The notes beneath the pieces were generated by a model. It saw only the letters and a list, made by a program, of their open reading frames with translations, made no database searches and had not been told where the DNA came from. A program made the translations under genes and the position numbers. DNA of 23,337 nt. Origin: Saprospiraceae bacterium (GTDB taxonomy: Bacteria > Bacteroidota > Bacteroidia > Chitinophagales > Saprospiraceae). Where the stretch lies: contig SCUG01000647.1 in the NCBI GenBank assembly GCA_004297645.1, forward strand, positions 1 to 23,337, read 5' to 3'. Shown here piece after piece: positions 16,848 through 23,035 of the stretch. How positions within the stretch are numbered: the stretch's first letter is position 1; each line of letters opens with the position of its first letter.

Positions 16848-17606
16848 GTGATTAAAGTAACAGCGGTTAGTTACCTGAACACAAAACCCTTTCTCTACGG
16901 CATTTTCAAAAGTGGCTTAGAGCAGGAAATCGAGTTGTCGTTGGACATACCCTCGGAGTGTGCGCGCAAGCTGGCCTCCGGCGAGGCAGACATGGGGTTG
17001 GTGCCGGTGGCCGCCATCCCGGAAATACCAGAACCGCACATCATTTCGGACTATTGCATCGGCTCTGACGGGGCTGTGAAAACCGTCTGCATTTTTTCGG
17101 ATTGCTCCATGGAGGAGATGACTCACCTCTTCCTCGACTATCACTCCCGCACATCGGTCGAACTGGTGCGGTATTTATTGAAAAATTATTGGAAAACGCA
17201 ACCCGTCCTTTTGCCTGCCTCGCCGGGCTTCGAGTCTGAAATAAAAAATACCACGGGCGGGCTTGTTATCGGGGACCGGGCCATGGCACTCTGGCAGCAG
17301 CACACATTTGTTTACGACCTTGGGGAAGCCTGGCAAAAGCACACCGGCCTTCCTTTTGTGTTTGCGGCTTGGGTGAGCCGCCGCCTGCTTCCCGGCGATT
17401 TTCTCGCTCGCTTCAATGCGGCCCTGCGGCTGGGTATCGAACACATCCCTCAACTGATGTACCTCCTGCCTGCCCCACAGCCAGGGTTCGACCTCCAACG
17501 CTATTTTACCGAAAACATCAGTTACGTGCTGGATGATGAAAAGCGGCAGGGGCTCGACCTTTTCCTCTCGTCGTTGAAAGTGGAAAAATTGGAAGGGGTA
17601 GCGTAG
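16848..17606 (+). CDS. mqnA: Chorismate dehydratase (menaquinone, futalosine pathway)
   Basis: A 252-residue protein of the MqnA/MqnD periplasmic-binding-protein-like family. MqnA removes water from chorismate to give 3-[(1-carboxyvinyl)oxy]benzoate, the first step of the futalosine route. VSYLNTKP at residues 7-14 is the family signature, followed by SGEADMGLVPVAAIPEI (44-60), VCIFSD and GDRAMAL (about 141-147). MqnA rather than MqnD is favoured by the N-terminal pattern and by its place after mqnE. The start is GTG at 16848; the nearby ATG at 16831 is out of frame. Co-transcription with mqnE is likely. Confidence 0.9.
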   Translation: MIKVTAVSYLNTKPFLYGIFKSGLEQEIELSLDIPSECARKLASGEADMGLVPVAAIPEIPEPHIISDYCIGSDGAVKTVCIFSDCSMEEMTHLFLDYHSRTSVELVRYLLKNYWKTQPVLLPASPGFESEIKNTTGGLVIGDRAMALWQQHTFVYDLGEAWQKHTGLPFVFAAWVSRRLLPGDFLARFNAALRLGIEHIPQLMYLLPAPQPGFDLQRYFTENISYVLDDEKRQGLDLFLSSLKVEKLEGVA

Positions 17607-17894
17607 CGCTGTTGGTGCATGATGAGTGATGAATGCGCACCCTTGTATCTCGCCAATATTGCCTGCGGGTAGTAATAATTCGGAAAGGCAAAGAGGAGGA
17701 TAAACCCCTATGGCACCATCTTTGAATTTTAGCAGGGTACCGGTACTTCTTAAGGATACCTCCCACCTTCTGCTTCTCCCTCATAATTCTACAAACTGGA
17801 CTCACAAACAAACTACTGAACAACAACTGCTACCCCGGCGGCCTGCTCCCTGTTTGCGCAGCATGAAAAGAGGTGAGCCATAACATTTACAGCC

Positions 17895-18050
17895 ATGTTA
17901 GTTGCAGTACTCTACATCCTATTTGGCTTCAATTTAGTGAGCATCATCATGGAAAAAACAAACGCTATGTACAAAGACATCCGGTTTTGGCTCGTCTTAG
18001 CCTCTCTGTTTATGTTGGTTTGGCTGACGGTAAAAAGCTATCCCGTGTGA
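17895..18050 (+). CDS. Small two-helix membrane protein, 51 residues
   Basis: A short frame starting MLVAVLYILFGFNLVS and ending WLTVKSYPV. Two hydrophobic segments (residues 2-18 and 29-46) flank a polar loop with EKTNAMYKDIR, giving a helical hairpin, probably in the inner membrane. ATG start, clear stop, and a composition unlike random frames support a real gene. It lies between mqnA and the convergent nadC, 52 bp from the nadC stop. I do not recognise the family; small membrane proteins of this size are common in Bacteroidota. The gap before it (17607-17894) shows only a weak 57-codon frame (17710-17883) that I do not accept as a gene. Confidence 0.6.
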   Translation: MLVAVLYILFGFNLVSIIMEKTNAMYKDIRFWLVLASLFMLVWLTVKSYPV

Positions 18051-18102
18051 TTCAAAACAAGGCTAAAAAGTTTCGAAAGGCATCTCCGGCATTTAAGAAA
18101 AA

Positions 18103-18984
18103 TCAATCTTCAGGCTCTTTCTTTCTGATGATTTTCAGGCTTAAATCCAGACTCTGGTAGGAGTGGGTGAGGGCACCCGTGGAGATGTAGTTCACGCCGG
18201 TTTGTGCGATGCGCCGCACGTTGTTGATGGTGATATTTCCAGAGGCTTCCGTTTCGAACCGGCCGTCAATGGTTTCCACTGCTTCTCTCAAAATGGGCAG
18301 CTCGAAGTTGTCGAGCATGATGCGGGTAACCTGGCCCGTGGCGAGCACTTCGTGCAATTCGACGAGATTCCTTACTTCAACGGTGACGCCGAGATTCAGC
18401 CCAAGTTTCTTTTGATAAGCAGCGACCTGCTCAATAGCTTTTCTCACACTGCCGCAAGCTTCCACGTGGTTGTCTTTTATCATAAACCAGTCGGAAAGGC
18501 TTTCGCGATAATTGTAGCAACCGCCCACTCTTACGGCCCATTTTTCGAGAAAACGCACCGTTGGTGTGGTCTTGCGGGTGTCGAGTATTTTCACTGGCAG
18601 GTCCTCCACCTCGAAGGCGAACTGGTTGGCGAAGGTGGCGATGCCGCTTAGCCGCTGCATAAGATTGAGCGCCACACGTTCGGCCCGCAACAAGGCCTGG
18701 GTGTTGCATTCTATCTGAAATGCCACAGTGCCATAGCTGGCATGCTGGCCGTCTTGTATCAGGGCTTTGAAGGTGCAATTTGGGTCCAGCATTTTGAACA
18801 CCTTTTCCGCGATGGAAATGCCGGCGATGATACCCACATCTTTCACCAAAAGCGCTGCACGGCAACGCGCCGCAGGTGGAATGCAAGCGAGCGAAGTATG
18901 GTCTCCTTCCGGCGCATCCTCCAATAATGCTCTTTCAATCAGGTCATCCAATTTTGCTTCAAATGCAGCGTCTGTACTTGTCAT
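18103..18984 (-). CDS. nadC: Nicotinate-nucleotide pyrophosphorylase (carboxylating)
   Basis: A 293-residue enzyme that turns quinolinate and phosphoribosyl pyrophosphate into nicotinate mononucleotide, with loss of CO2, in de novo NAD synthesis. EDAPEGDHTS lies at residues 22-31, RAERVALNLMQRLSGIAT at 100-117, and LDTRKTTPT, the phosphate and quinolinate-binding signature, at 134-142. MIKDNH is at 168-173. MLDNF and EASGNI follow in the C-terminal barrel, then ISTGALTHS near the end. Length and motifs are normal for the family. No other nad gene is near. It converges on the small membrane-protein gene and its upstream region holds a repeat (19040-19256). Confidence 0.95.
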   Translation of the reverse strand: MTSTDAAFEAKLDDLIERALLEDAPEGDHTSLACIPPAARCRAALLVKDVGIIAGISIAEKVFKMLDPNCTFKALIQDGQHASYGTVAFQIECNTQALLRAERVALNLMQRLSGIATFANQFAFEVEDLPVKILDTRKTTPTVRFLEKWAVRVGGCYNYRESLSDWFMIKDNHVEACGSVRKAIEQVAAYQKKLGLNLGVTVEVRNLVELHEVLATGQVTRIMLDNFELPILREAVETIDGRFETEASGNITINNVRRIAQTGVNYISTGALTHSYQSLDLSLKIIRKKEPED

Positions 18985-19039
18985 TTTTGAAAAAATTTGG
19001 TCAAATAAAATAACCTCCTTTCCCTTTTGACTGCTAACC

Positions 19040-19256
19040 TGGCAGTGTCAGCACCAAAAGGGGATTTGGGGCGAAGCCCAAACTACCGGGCACTTTTGAA
19101 ATTTGCTTTACAACCACAAAGGCGCTAAGGACACAAAGATTTGAAAGCTATAATTTTATTGAAAGCATTTAGTGGCCTTTGCGCCTTCGTGGTTGAAAAA
19201 GTCAGGTAGTTTGAGCGAAGCCCCCAAATCCCTGACTTGGCAGTGTCAGCACCAAA
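19040..19256. mobile_element. Related palindromic repeat (third copy of the MITE core) with 19-bp direct repeats
   Basis: Positions 19080-19212 match the core of the two MITE copies (8096-8229 and 22527-22660), including AAACTAC, CACAAAGATT and CCTTCGTGGTTGA. The ends differ: GGGATTTGGGG...CAAACTAC is inverted at the right side as GTAGTTTG...CCCCCAAATCCC. Outside these lie direct repeats TGGCAGTGTCAGCACCAAA at 19040-19058 and 19238-19256. The TTAGACTTTGGAC termini are absent. It encodes nothing. It may be an older relative, or a separate element sharing a common palindromic core. Confidence 0.65.
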
Positions 19257-19310
19257 TGAATTCCATGACTTTTTCTGCCACAAAAACATGAATTTCAATG
19301 GTTGGGTACT

Positions 19311-19331
19311 AACTCCCAACTCCCAACTCCC
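19311..19331. repeat. Short tandem repeat, AACTCCC x3
   Basis: Three exact copies of AACTCCC, followed by a degenerate AACCCTCC, lie just after the tdk stop codon (tdk is on the minus strand). Such short runs are prone to slippage. Confidence 0.6.
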
Positions 19332-19345
19332 AACCCTCCTCCCCG

Positions 19346-19930
19346 CTACCTCAGGTTGAGAATATTTCCCATGTGGTAGCAGGTGCGGCAGCGGGGTTCG
19401 TAAACGTCCTTCTCGCCAATGACCACTATTTCGCCGGCATTGGTGAGGCGGTACGAGTGGGTGGCGAGGTTGCCGCAATGCTGGCAGATGGCGTGTACCT
19501 TGGTGATATATTCCGCCACGGCGAGCAGGTTGGGCATGGGGCCGAAGGGCTGGCCGCGGAAGTCCATGTCAAGGCCGGCTACGATGACCCTCTTGCCCTG
19601 TAAGGCTAAGGCCTGGCAAACTGTAGGAAGTTCCATGTCAAAAAACTGCGCTTCGTCAATGCCTATCACACTGATGTCACCGGTTTCTTCCAGCAACATG
19701 TGGGAGTTTTCCACGGGCACGGCGAGGAGGGAATTGGTGTCGTGGGACACTACCTTCTCCTCGTTGTAGCGGGTGTCAATGCGGGGCTTGAAGATTTCGA
19801 CTCTTTGGTTGGCGATTTTGGCCCGTTTCAGGCGCCGGATGAGTTCTTCCGTTTTGCCCGAAAACATCGAACCGCAGATGACCTCTATCCACCCGCTGCG
19901 CTGCCCTTTGAAATGAGGTTCGAGGAACAT
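19346..19930 (-). CDS. tdk: Thymidine kinase
   Basis: A 194-residue type II thymidine kinase, which phosphorylates thymidine with ATP in nucleotide salvage. The P-loop GSMFSGKT is at residues 20-27 and the Walker B/active-site segment GIDEAQFF at 90-97, with Glu93 as the likely catalytic base. The zinc-binding cysteines are CQHC (149-152) and CRTC (181-184). FKPRIDTRY near 47-55 and GLDMDFRGQPFGPMP further on are also conserved. Length matches the family. It is a single gene between a repeat region and a divergent gene. Confidence 0.96.
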   Translation of the reverse strand: MFLEPHFKGQRSGWIEVICGSMFSGKTEELIRRLKRAKIANQRVEIFKPRIDTRYNEEKVVSHDTNSLLAVPVENSHMLLEETGDISVIGIDEAQFFDMELPTVCQALALQGKRVIVAGLDMDFRGQPFGPMPNLLAVAEYITKVHAICQHCGNLATHSYRLTNAGEIVVIGEKDVYEPRCRTCYHMGNILNLR

Positions 19931-20153
19931 GAATTGTTGATTTCTACATGGTATTTTGTGAATGGCGATTTGGGTACAGCTTTTCTATGGGAATGTCAAA
20001 AAAATGTACTTTTACGCTCCATAGAAAGATTGGCCCGCAAGATAGGGTATCCTTTCTTTCTTGTCAATTTTTAGAACTGTTGAACAGGGCGTAATGCCGG
20101 ACTTTTTACTTTTCCCGGCCATTAGCCCAACTTACACCACCAACCATTTTGAA

Positions 20154-20876
20154 ATGGATTTACAGAGGACCAAAATATTGTTGGAAAAAATCAACGCACT
20201 GCACCATAGCATGGTAGCCGATGCAAATAACATCTCCGCCATAGAAAAGGATTTGATGAAAAGCTATGTGCAGCAGCTTTATGACACCTTGCTCGATGCG
20301 CCGCAGTCAGCTTCCCTGAAGTCGGAATCAGCGCCGGTGAAAATGCTAAAACCGGAGCCACGAGTTACCCTGCGCAAGCCGGAACCTCCTGCACCGCAGG
20401 CCGAAGAAATACCCGAAGAAGAGGAAATGCAGGCGGCCCCGCCCGCCCGTCCGGTGAAAAAAGAAGAACCTGCACCTCCAAAAAAATCGCCGCACATTCC
20501 TGACTTTTCCACCATACCTGCTGCTCCCCGGCCTATTCCTATGCCCCTGCCCAACACCAAAGTCAGCGCTGACCTGGAAGATCTTTTTTCCTTTGGTTCG
20601 GCAAAAGAACTGGCAGAAAAGCTGAGCCAATTGCCCATCACCGACATCCGAAAAGCTATGGGGTTAAACGAGCGCATTTTCACTGTGAACGAACTTTTCG
20701 GCGGGAGCCAGGCTTCATTCGACGACACCCTGAACGGCCTTAATCAGTTGCGTTCTTTCGATGAGGCAAAGCAGTACCTCATCCAAAATGCCGCCATCAA
20801 GTTCGATTGGGCCGCCAAAGACCGCCAAAACAAGGCGAAAACATTTATCAAATTAGTGAAGCGGAAATTTAGTTGA
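20154..20876 (+). CDS. Conserved hypothetical protein with charged Pro/Glu linker
   Basis: A 240-residue cytoplasmic protein. An upstream TTG would add 31 residues, but the ATG at 20154 (MDLQRTKILLEKINALHHSM) fits better. The N-terminal 50 residues look like an amphipathic helix pair. Residues about 55-140 are rich in Pro, Glu, Lys and Ala (PPAPQAEEIPEEEE, RPVKKEEPAPPKK) and are probably disordered. The last 75 residues (DIRKAMGLNERIFTVNELFGG, then SFDEAKQYLIQNAAIKFDW) form a compact helical domain. I believe this C-terminal pattern recurs in Bacteroidota proteins of unknown function. No enzyme motif, signal or membrane segment is seen. It is divergent from tdk. Function unknown. Confidence 0.75.
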   Translation: MDLQRTKILLEKINALHHSMVADANNISAIEKDLMKSYVQQLYDTLLDAPQSASLKSESAPVKMLKPEPRVTLRKPEPPAPQAEEIPEEEEMQAAPPARPVKKEEPAPPKKSPHIPDFSTIPAAPRPIPMPLPNTKVSADLEDLFSFGSAKELAEKLSQLPITDIRKAMGLNERIFTVNELFGGSQASFDDTLNGLNQLRSFDEAKQYLIQNAAIKFDWAAKDRQNKAKTFIKLVKRKFS

Positions 20877-20891
20877 CGATACTACGCAGGA

Positions 20892-20968
20892 ACCTGGTGG
20901 CTCACAGTCACCGGGTACTTGCGCCAATGGCAGTGGCCCGGTGACTCGCACAGTCACCGGGCCACTGC
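20892..20968. terminator. Double hairpin between convergent genes
   Basis: The second hairpin has perfect 17-bp arms, GCAGTGGCCCGGTGACT (20930-20946) and AGTCACCGGGCCACTGC (20952-20968), with a 5-base loop. The first (20892-20902 with 20906-20916) is a weaker version built from the same words; CACAGTCACCGGG occurs in both. It lies between the stops of two convergent genes and probably ends transcription from both sides. No strong T run follows. Confidence 0.6.
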
Positions 20969-20983
20969 GTTAAAGGCATTTCA

Positions 20984-21613
20984 TCAAAAAATATAGGCGC
21001 TGCGGAAGGAGAGAAAGAAGCCACGGAGGGAGTTGCGGCCGGGGTCGTGTTTGTCTTTGTTGTAAAGAAAGTTGAAAGATTTGGACCAACGCACGCCGAA
21101 GCTCAGGTTTTTGGAAGTAAAATAATCGGCTCCTACGGTGAAGCCGAAATCATCAGAGTTGAAGGTATCTACAAGGTCGTCGTGGCAGGAGCCATTCGCC
21201 GTGGCCTTGAGCAGCCTGCTGTACGCCAGCCCGATGCTCGCCTGTACTTTGTAATAGCCCTCCTCCTCGTCCAGCCAGTCTTTATACGAAATCACAACGG
21301 GTACCTCCACGTATTGCAGGTTGATTTTCAGGCTGCCATTGTTGCACACGGGCGAGCCTTCCTTTTGGTAGCTGCCACGTTGCGAGTATAGCAATTCCAT
21401 CGAAAGGTCCATTTTGTCTTTCAATATGGCGGTGCCGCGAAGCCCGCCCTGGAGGCCCAACTTGTTGTATCCGCCGGCGTCGTCGCCGAGAATCTGCGAG
21501 GCGTTGAGACCGAGTATGAGGCCCGCCTTGAAACGGCGTTGGGCGTTGGCATCCTGAATGCACAGGATGGAAAACATAGCGAGCATTAAAAGAGGTAGTT
21601 CATTTTTCAACAT
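20984..21613 (-). CDS. Outer-membrane beta-barrel protein
   Basis: A 209-residue protein starting MLKNELPLLMLAMFSILC at 21613, with a signal peptide probably cleaved after DANAQ near residue 25. The mature part begins RRFKAGLILGLNASQILGDD and continues with repeated barrel strands: GLQGGLRGTAIL, DLSMELLYSQRGS, INLQYVEVPVVISYK, YKVQASIGLAYSRLL, FGFTVGADYF. It ends in a strand with a terminal aromatic (FRSAYIF). This is the pattern of the Bacteroidota PorT-like/OMP barrel family. Some members assist T9SS and others are of unknown role; no specific function is claimed. It converges on the gene at 20154. Confidence 0.87.
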   Translation of the reverse strand: MLKNELPLLMLAMFSILCIQDANAQRRFKAGLILGLNASQILGDDAGGYNKLGLQGGLRGTAILKDKMDLSMELLYSQRGSYQKEGSPVCNNGSLKINLQYVEVPVVISYKDWLDEEEGYYKVQASIGLAYSRLLKATANGSCHDDLVDTFNSDDFGFTVGADYFTSKNLSFGVRWSKSFNFLYNKDKHDPGRNSLRGFFLSFRSAYIF

Positions 21614-21670
21614 GGTCAAAATGTGGTTTGTGGGCGCAAATGTATGCCGGTCAGGAGAAAAAGAAAACGT

Positions 21671-22429
21671 TCAAACGGTGGTTGTGGCCTGGGGCATCTT
21701 GTCAAATTCCTGTCGCATTTGCACCATATTTTCATCGAGCCAAAGGCGTGCCTGCCGGGCAAGGACTTGGGCGTCGCTGCCGCTGATGGGCTGGCCGTAC
21801 CGCATTTTCACAAAGGTTTTTTTCTTTCCAAAACACCGCAAGAAGTGAGGCACGAAAGTGTCGTCGCCGTACCAGGCATCCTCGACGGTGCCGTATTCGA
21901 TGGCCATTGGCACTATTGGCAGACCTTCTTCCACGGCCAGCCGGAAAGCGCCCGTCTGCAAAGGCATGGTAGTGGGCAGAATGTGGGTGGTACCCTCCGG
22001 GTAAACGAGAACGGAGTGCCCGCCGCGCAATACCTGCCGCATGGCTTCAATGGTGGCGGCACGGCTGCGCTTGCTCTCCCGTTTCACGTACATGATGCCC
22101 GAAACGCGCCCGCCGTAGCCAATAAGCGGCCACGACGCCACCTCTGATTTGGCCACGGGAATGGCCCTCACATCGCGCAGCACGATGACGGGGTCGAGAT
22201 ACGAGCGGTGGTTGCCGGTGAAAATGCAGGGACCTTTGGGAGGTGTACCGGAAATTTCCACCTCCACGCCCAGAATGCGGAGCGCCCGGTGTATCCATTT
22301 TTGCCGGGCCGGTAAGGCCCACTCCATGTCGAACCCTTTTAGCTGGGCATGAAGTGACAGCCGGGCCACGATTTCAACGATGGTCCAAAGTAAAACGAGT
22401 CCCCGTTTAATGGCACGCAGTCTGCTCAT
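21671..22429 (-). CDS. 1-acyl-glycerol-3-phosphate acyltransferase family (PlsC-like)
   Basis: A 252-residue membrane-associated acyltransferase. The frame is open upstream through the MITE, but the ATG at 22429 (MSRLRAIKRG) is the natural start. A hydrophobic stretch at 9-24 may anchor it. The catalytic NHRSYLD box is at residues 73-79 (His74, Asp79), GIMYVKRES at 111-119 and YPEGTTH at 143-149, all standard for PlsC-type enzymes that move a fatty acyl group to a lysolipid hydroxyl. Upstream on the same strand is a GNAT-type N-acyltransferase; such pairs make N-acyl, O-acyl amino-acid lipids in Bacteroides (GlsB and GlsA). So this may be a GlsA-type enzyme rather than phosphatidate synthase. 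Family is sure; substrate is inferred. Confidence 0.88.
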   Translation of the reverse strand: MSRLRAIKRGLVLLWTIVEIVARLSLHAQLKGFDMEWALPARQKWIHRALRILGVEVEISGTPPKGPCIFTGNHRSYLDPVIVLRDVRAIPVAKSEVASWPLIGYGGRVSGIMYVKRESKRSRAATIEAMRQVLRGGHSVLVYPEGTTHILPTTMPLQTGAFRLAVEEGLPIVPMAIEYGTVEDAWYGDDTFVPHFLRCFGKKKTFVKMRYGQPISGSDAQVLARQARLWLDENMVQMRQEFDKMPQATTTV

Positions 22430-22741
22430 GGCGTTGTTCGTGTTTTCAGGTTTAAATCTTTTAGACTTTGGACACTCAAACCCAGTCATTGATTTGCATT
22501 GGTTAAATAGTTGGTTGTCCAAAGGTAAACTACTGGACACTCTCGAAATTTACTTCCTAAAAACCAAGTCGCTAAGAACACAAAGATTCGAAAGCCATCA
22601 TCTTATAAGAACCTCTTTGTGCTCTTTGCGCCTTCGTAGTTGAACGTGTCCAGTAGCTTAGCCCAGGGGTACTTTTTTGCACTTTAGAGTGAGGGGAAGG
22701 TGTTTTCCAAAATTGCAAAAAAGTCAAAACGAGATGCCCAA

Positions 22742-22866
22742 GTAACGACCAAAAAATAACCTCTCTCTTTTTTCGGCGGCTTCGCTGCCGAAAAAAAAGA
22801 GAGGTTCCCGATTTCTGCCAGCCGAAAAGGCTGGCAGAAATCGGAAACTTATTTTTTAACCGTTAC
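22742..22866. repeat. 125-bp insert that folds as a three-way junction
   Basis: Outer arms 22742-22759 (GTAACGACCAAAAAATAA) and 22849-22866 (TTATTTTTTAACCGTTAC) pair with two mismatches. Directly abutting inside are hairpin one (22760-22777 with 22787-22804, one mismatch in 18) and hairpin two (22804-22823 with 22829-22848, one mismatch in 20, loop GAAAA). Nearly every base is paired. Copy 1 of the MITE lacks this block, so it was inserted. No clear target duplication is seen. Confidence 0.75.
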
Positions 22867-22867
22867 T

Positions 22868-22951
22868 AACTCATTTAGACTTTGGACAGTTCTACTAACC
22901 CCCGGATTTATCCGGGGGTTAGTAAAAAAGTATCCAAAGTCTAAAACTCAT
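22868..22951. mobile_element. 70-bp mini-element nested in MITE copy 2, with exact 7-bp target duplication
   Basis: The element is 22875-22944, ending in TTAGACTTTGGA and TCCAAAGTCTAA, the same termini as the larger MITEs. The direct repeats AACTCAT flank it exactly (22868-22874 and 22945-22951). The unoccupied site with a single AACTCAT is present in MITE copy 1 at 8309-8315. Inside is a perfect 13-bp hairpin, ACTAACCCCCGGA/TCCGGGGGTTAGT, with loop TTTA. This is a very small passenger for any transposase. Confidence 0.85.
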
Positions 22952-23035
22952 TGGACGTAATTTCAATTTTTGCGCAATGAACGATTTTTCAAGGGGCTTT
23001 TTGTCAAAAGTCTAAAAACCTTCTAAACCATCCCC

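Larger units (their letters stand above)
22454..23022. mobile_element. MITE-like element, copy 2, carrying two nested insertions
   Basis: The element is 22461-23015. Its ends TTAGACTTTGGAC and GTCAAAAGTCTAA are inverted repeats with one mismatch. Flanking 7-mers AAATCTT (22454-22460) and AAACCTT (23016-23022) match at six of seven bases, a slightly decayed target duplication. Most of it aligns with copy 1 in the same orientation, but it is about 200 bp longer because of two inserts at 22739-22866 and 22875-22944. It lies between the stop of the N-acyltransferase gene and the start of the PlsC-like gene, 31 bp before that start codon, so it may affect the expression of the latter. Confidence 0.82.

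Noticed and set aside
17710..17883. 57-residue plus frame ending just before the small membrane-protein gene
   Set aside because: It has a start codon but no domain, signal or membrane character. It is too weak to call without conservation data.
17873..18160. 95-codon plus frame near nadC
   Set aside because: It overlaps the better 51-residue frame in another phase and runs into the nadC 3' end. Its composition is not protein-like.
19311..19345. AACTCCC tandem repeat considered as phase-variation tract
   Set aside because: It lies downstream of the tdk stop codon and not in a promoter or reading frame, so length change would have no obvious effect.
22380..22643. 87-codon plus frame overlapping the PlsC start and MITE copy 2
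   Set aside because: The sequence is a translation of the palindromic element. The same element in copy 1 does not keep the full frame.
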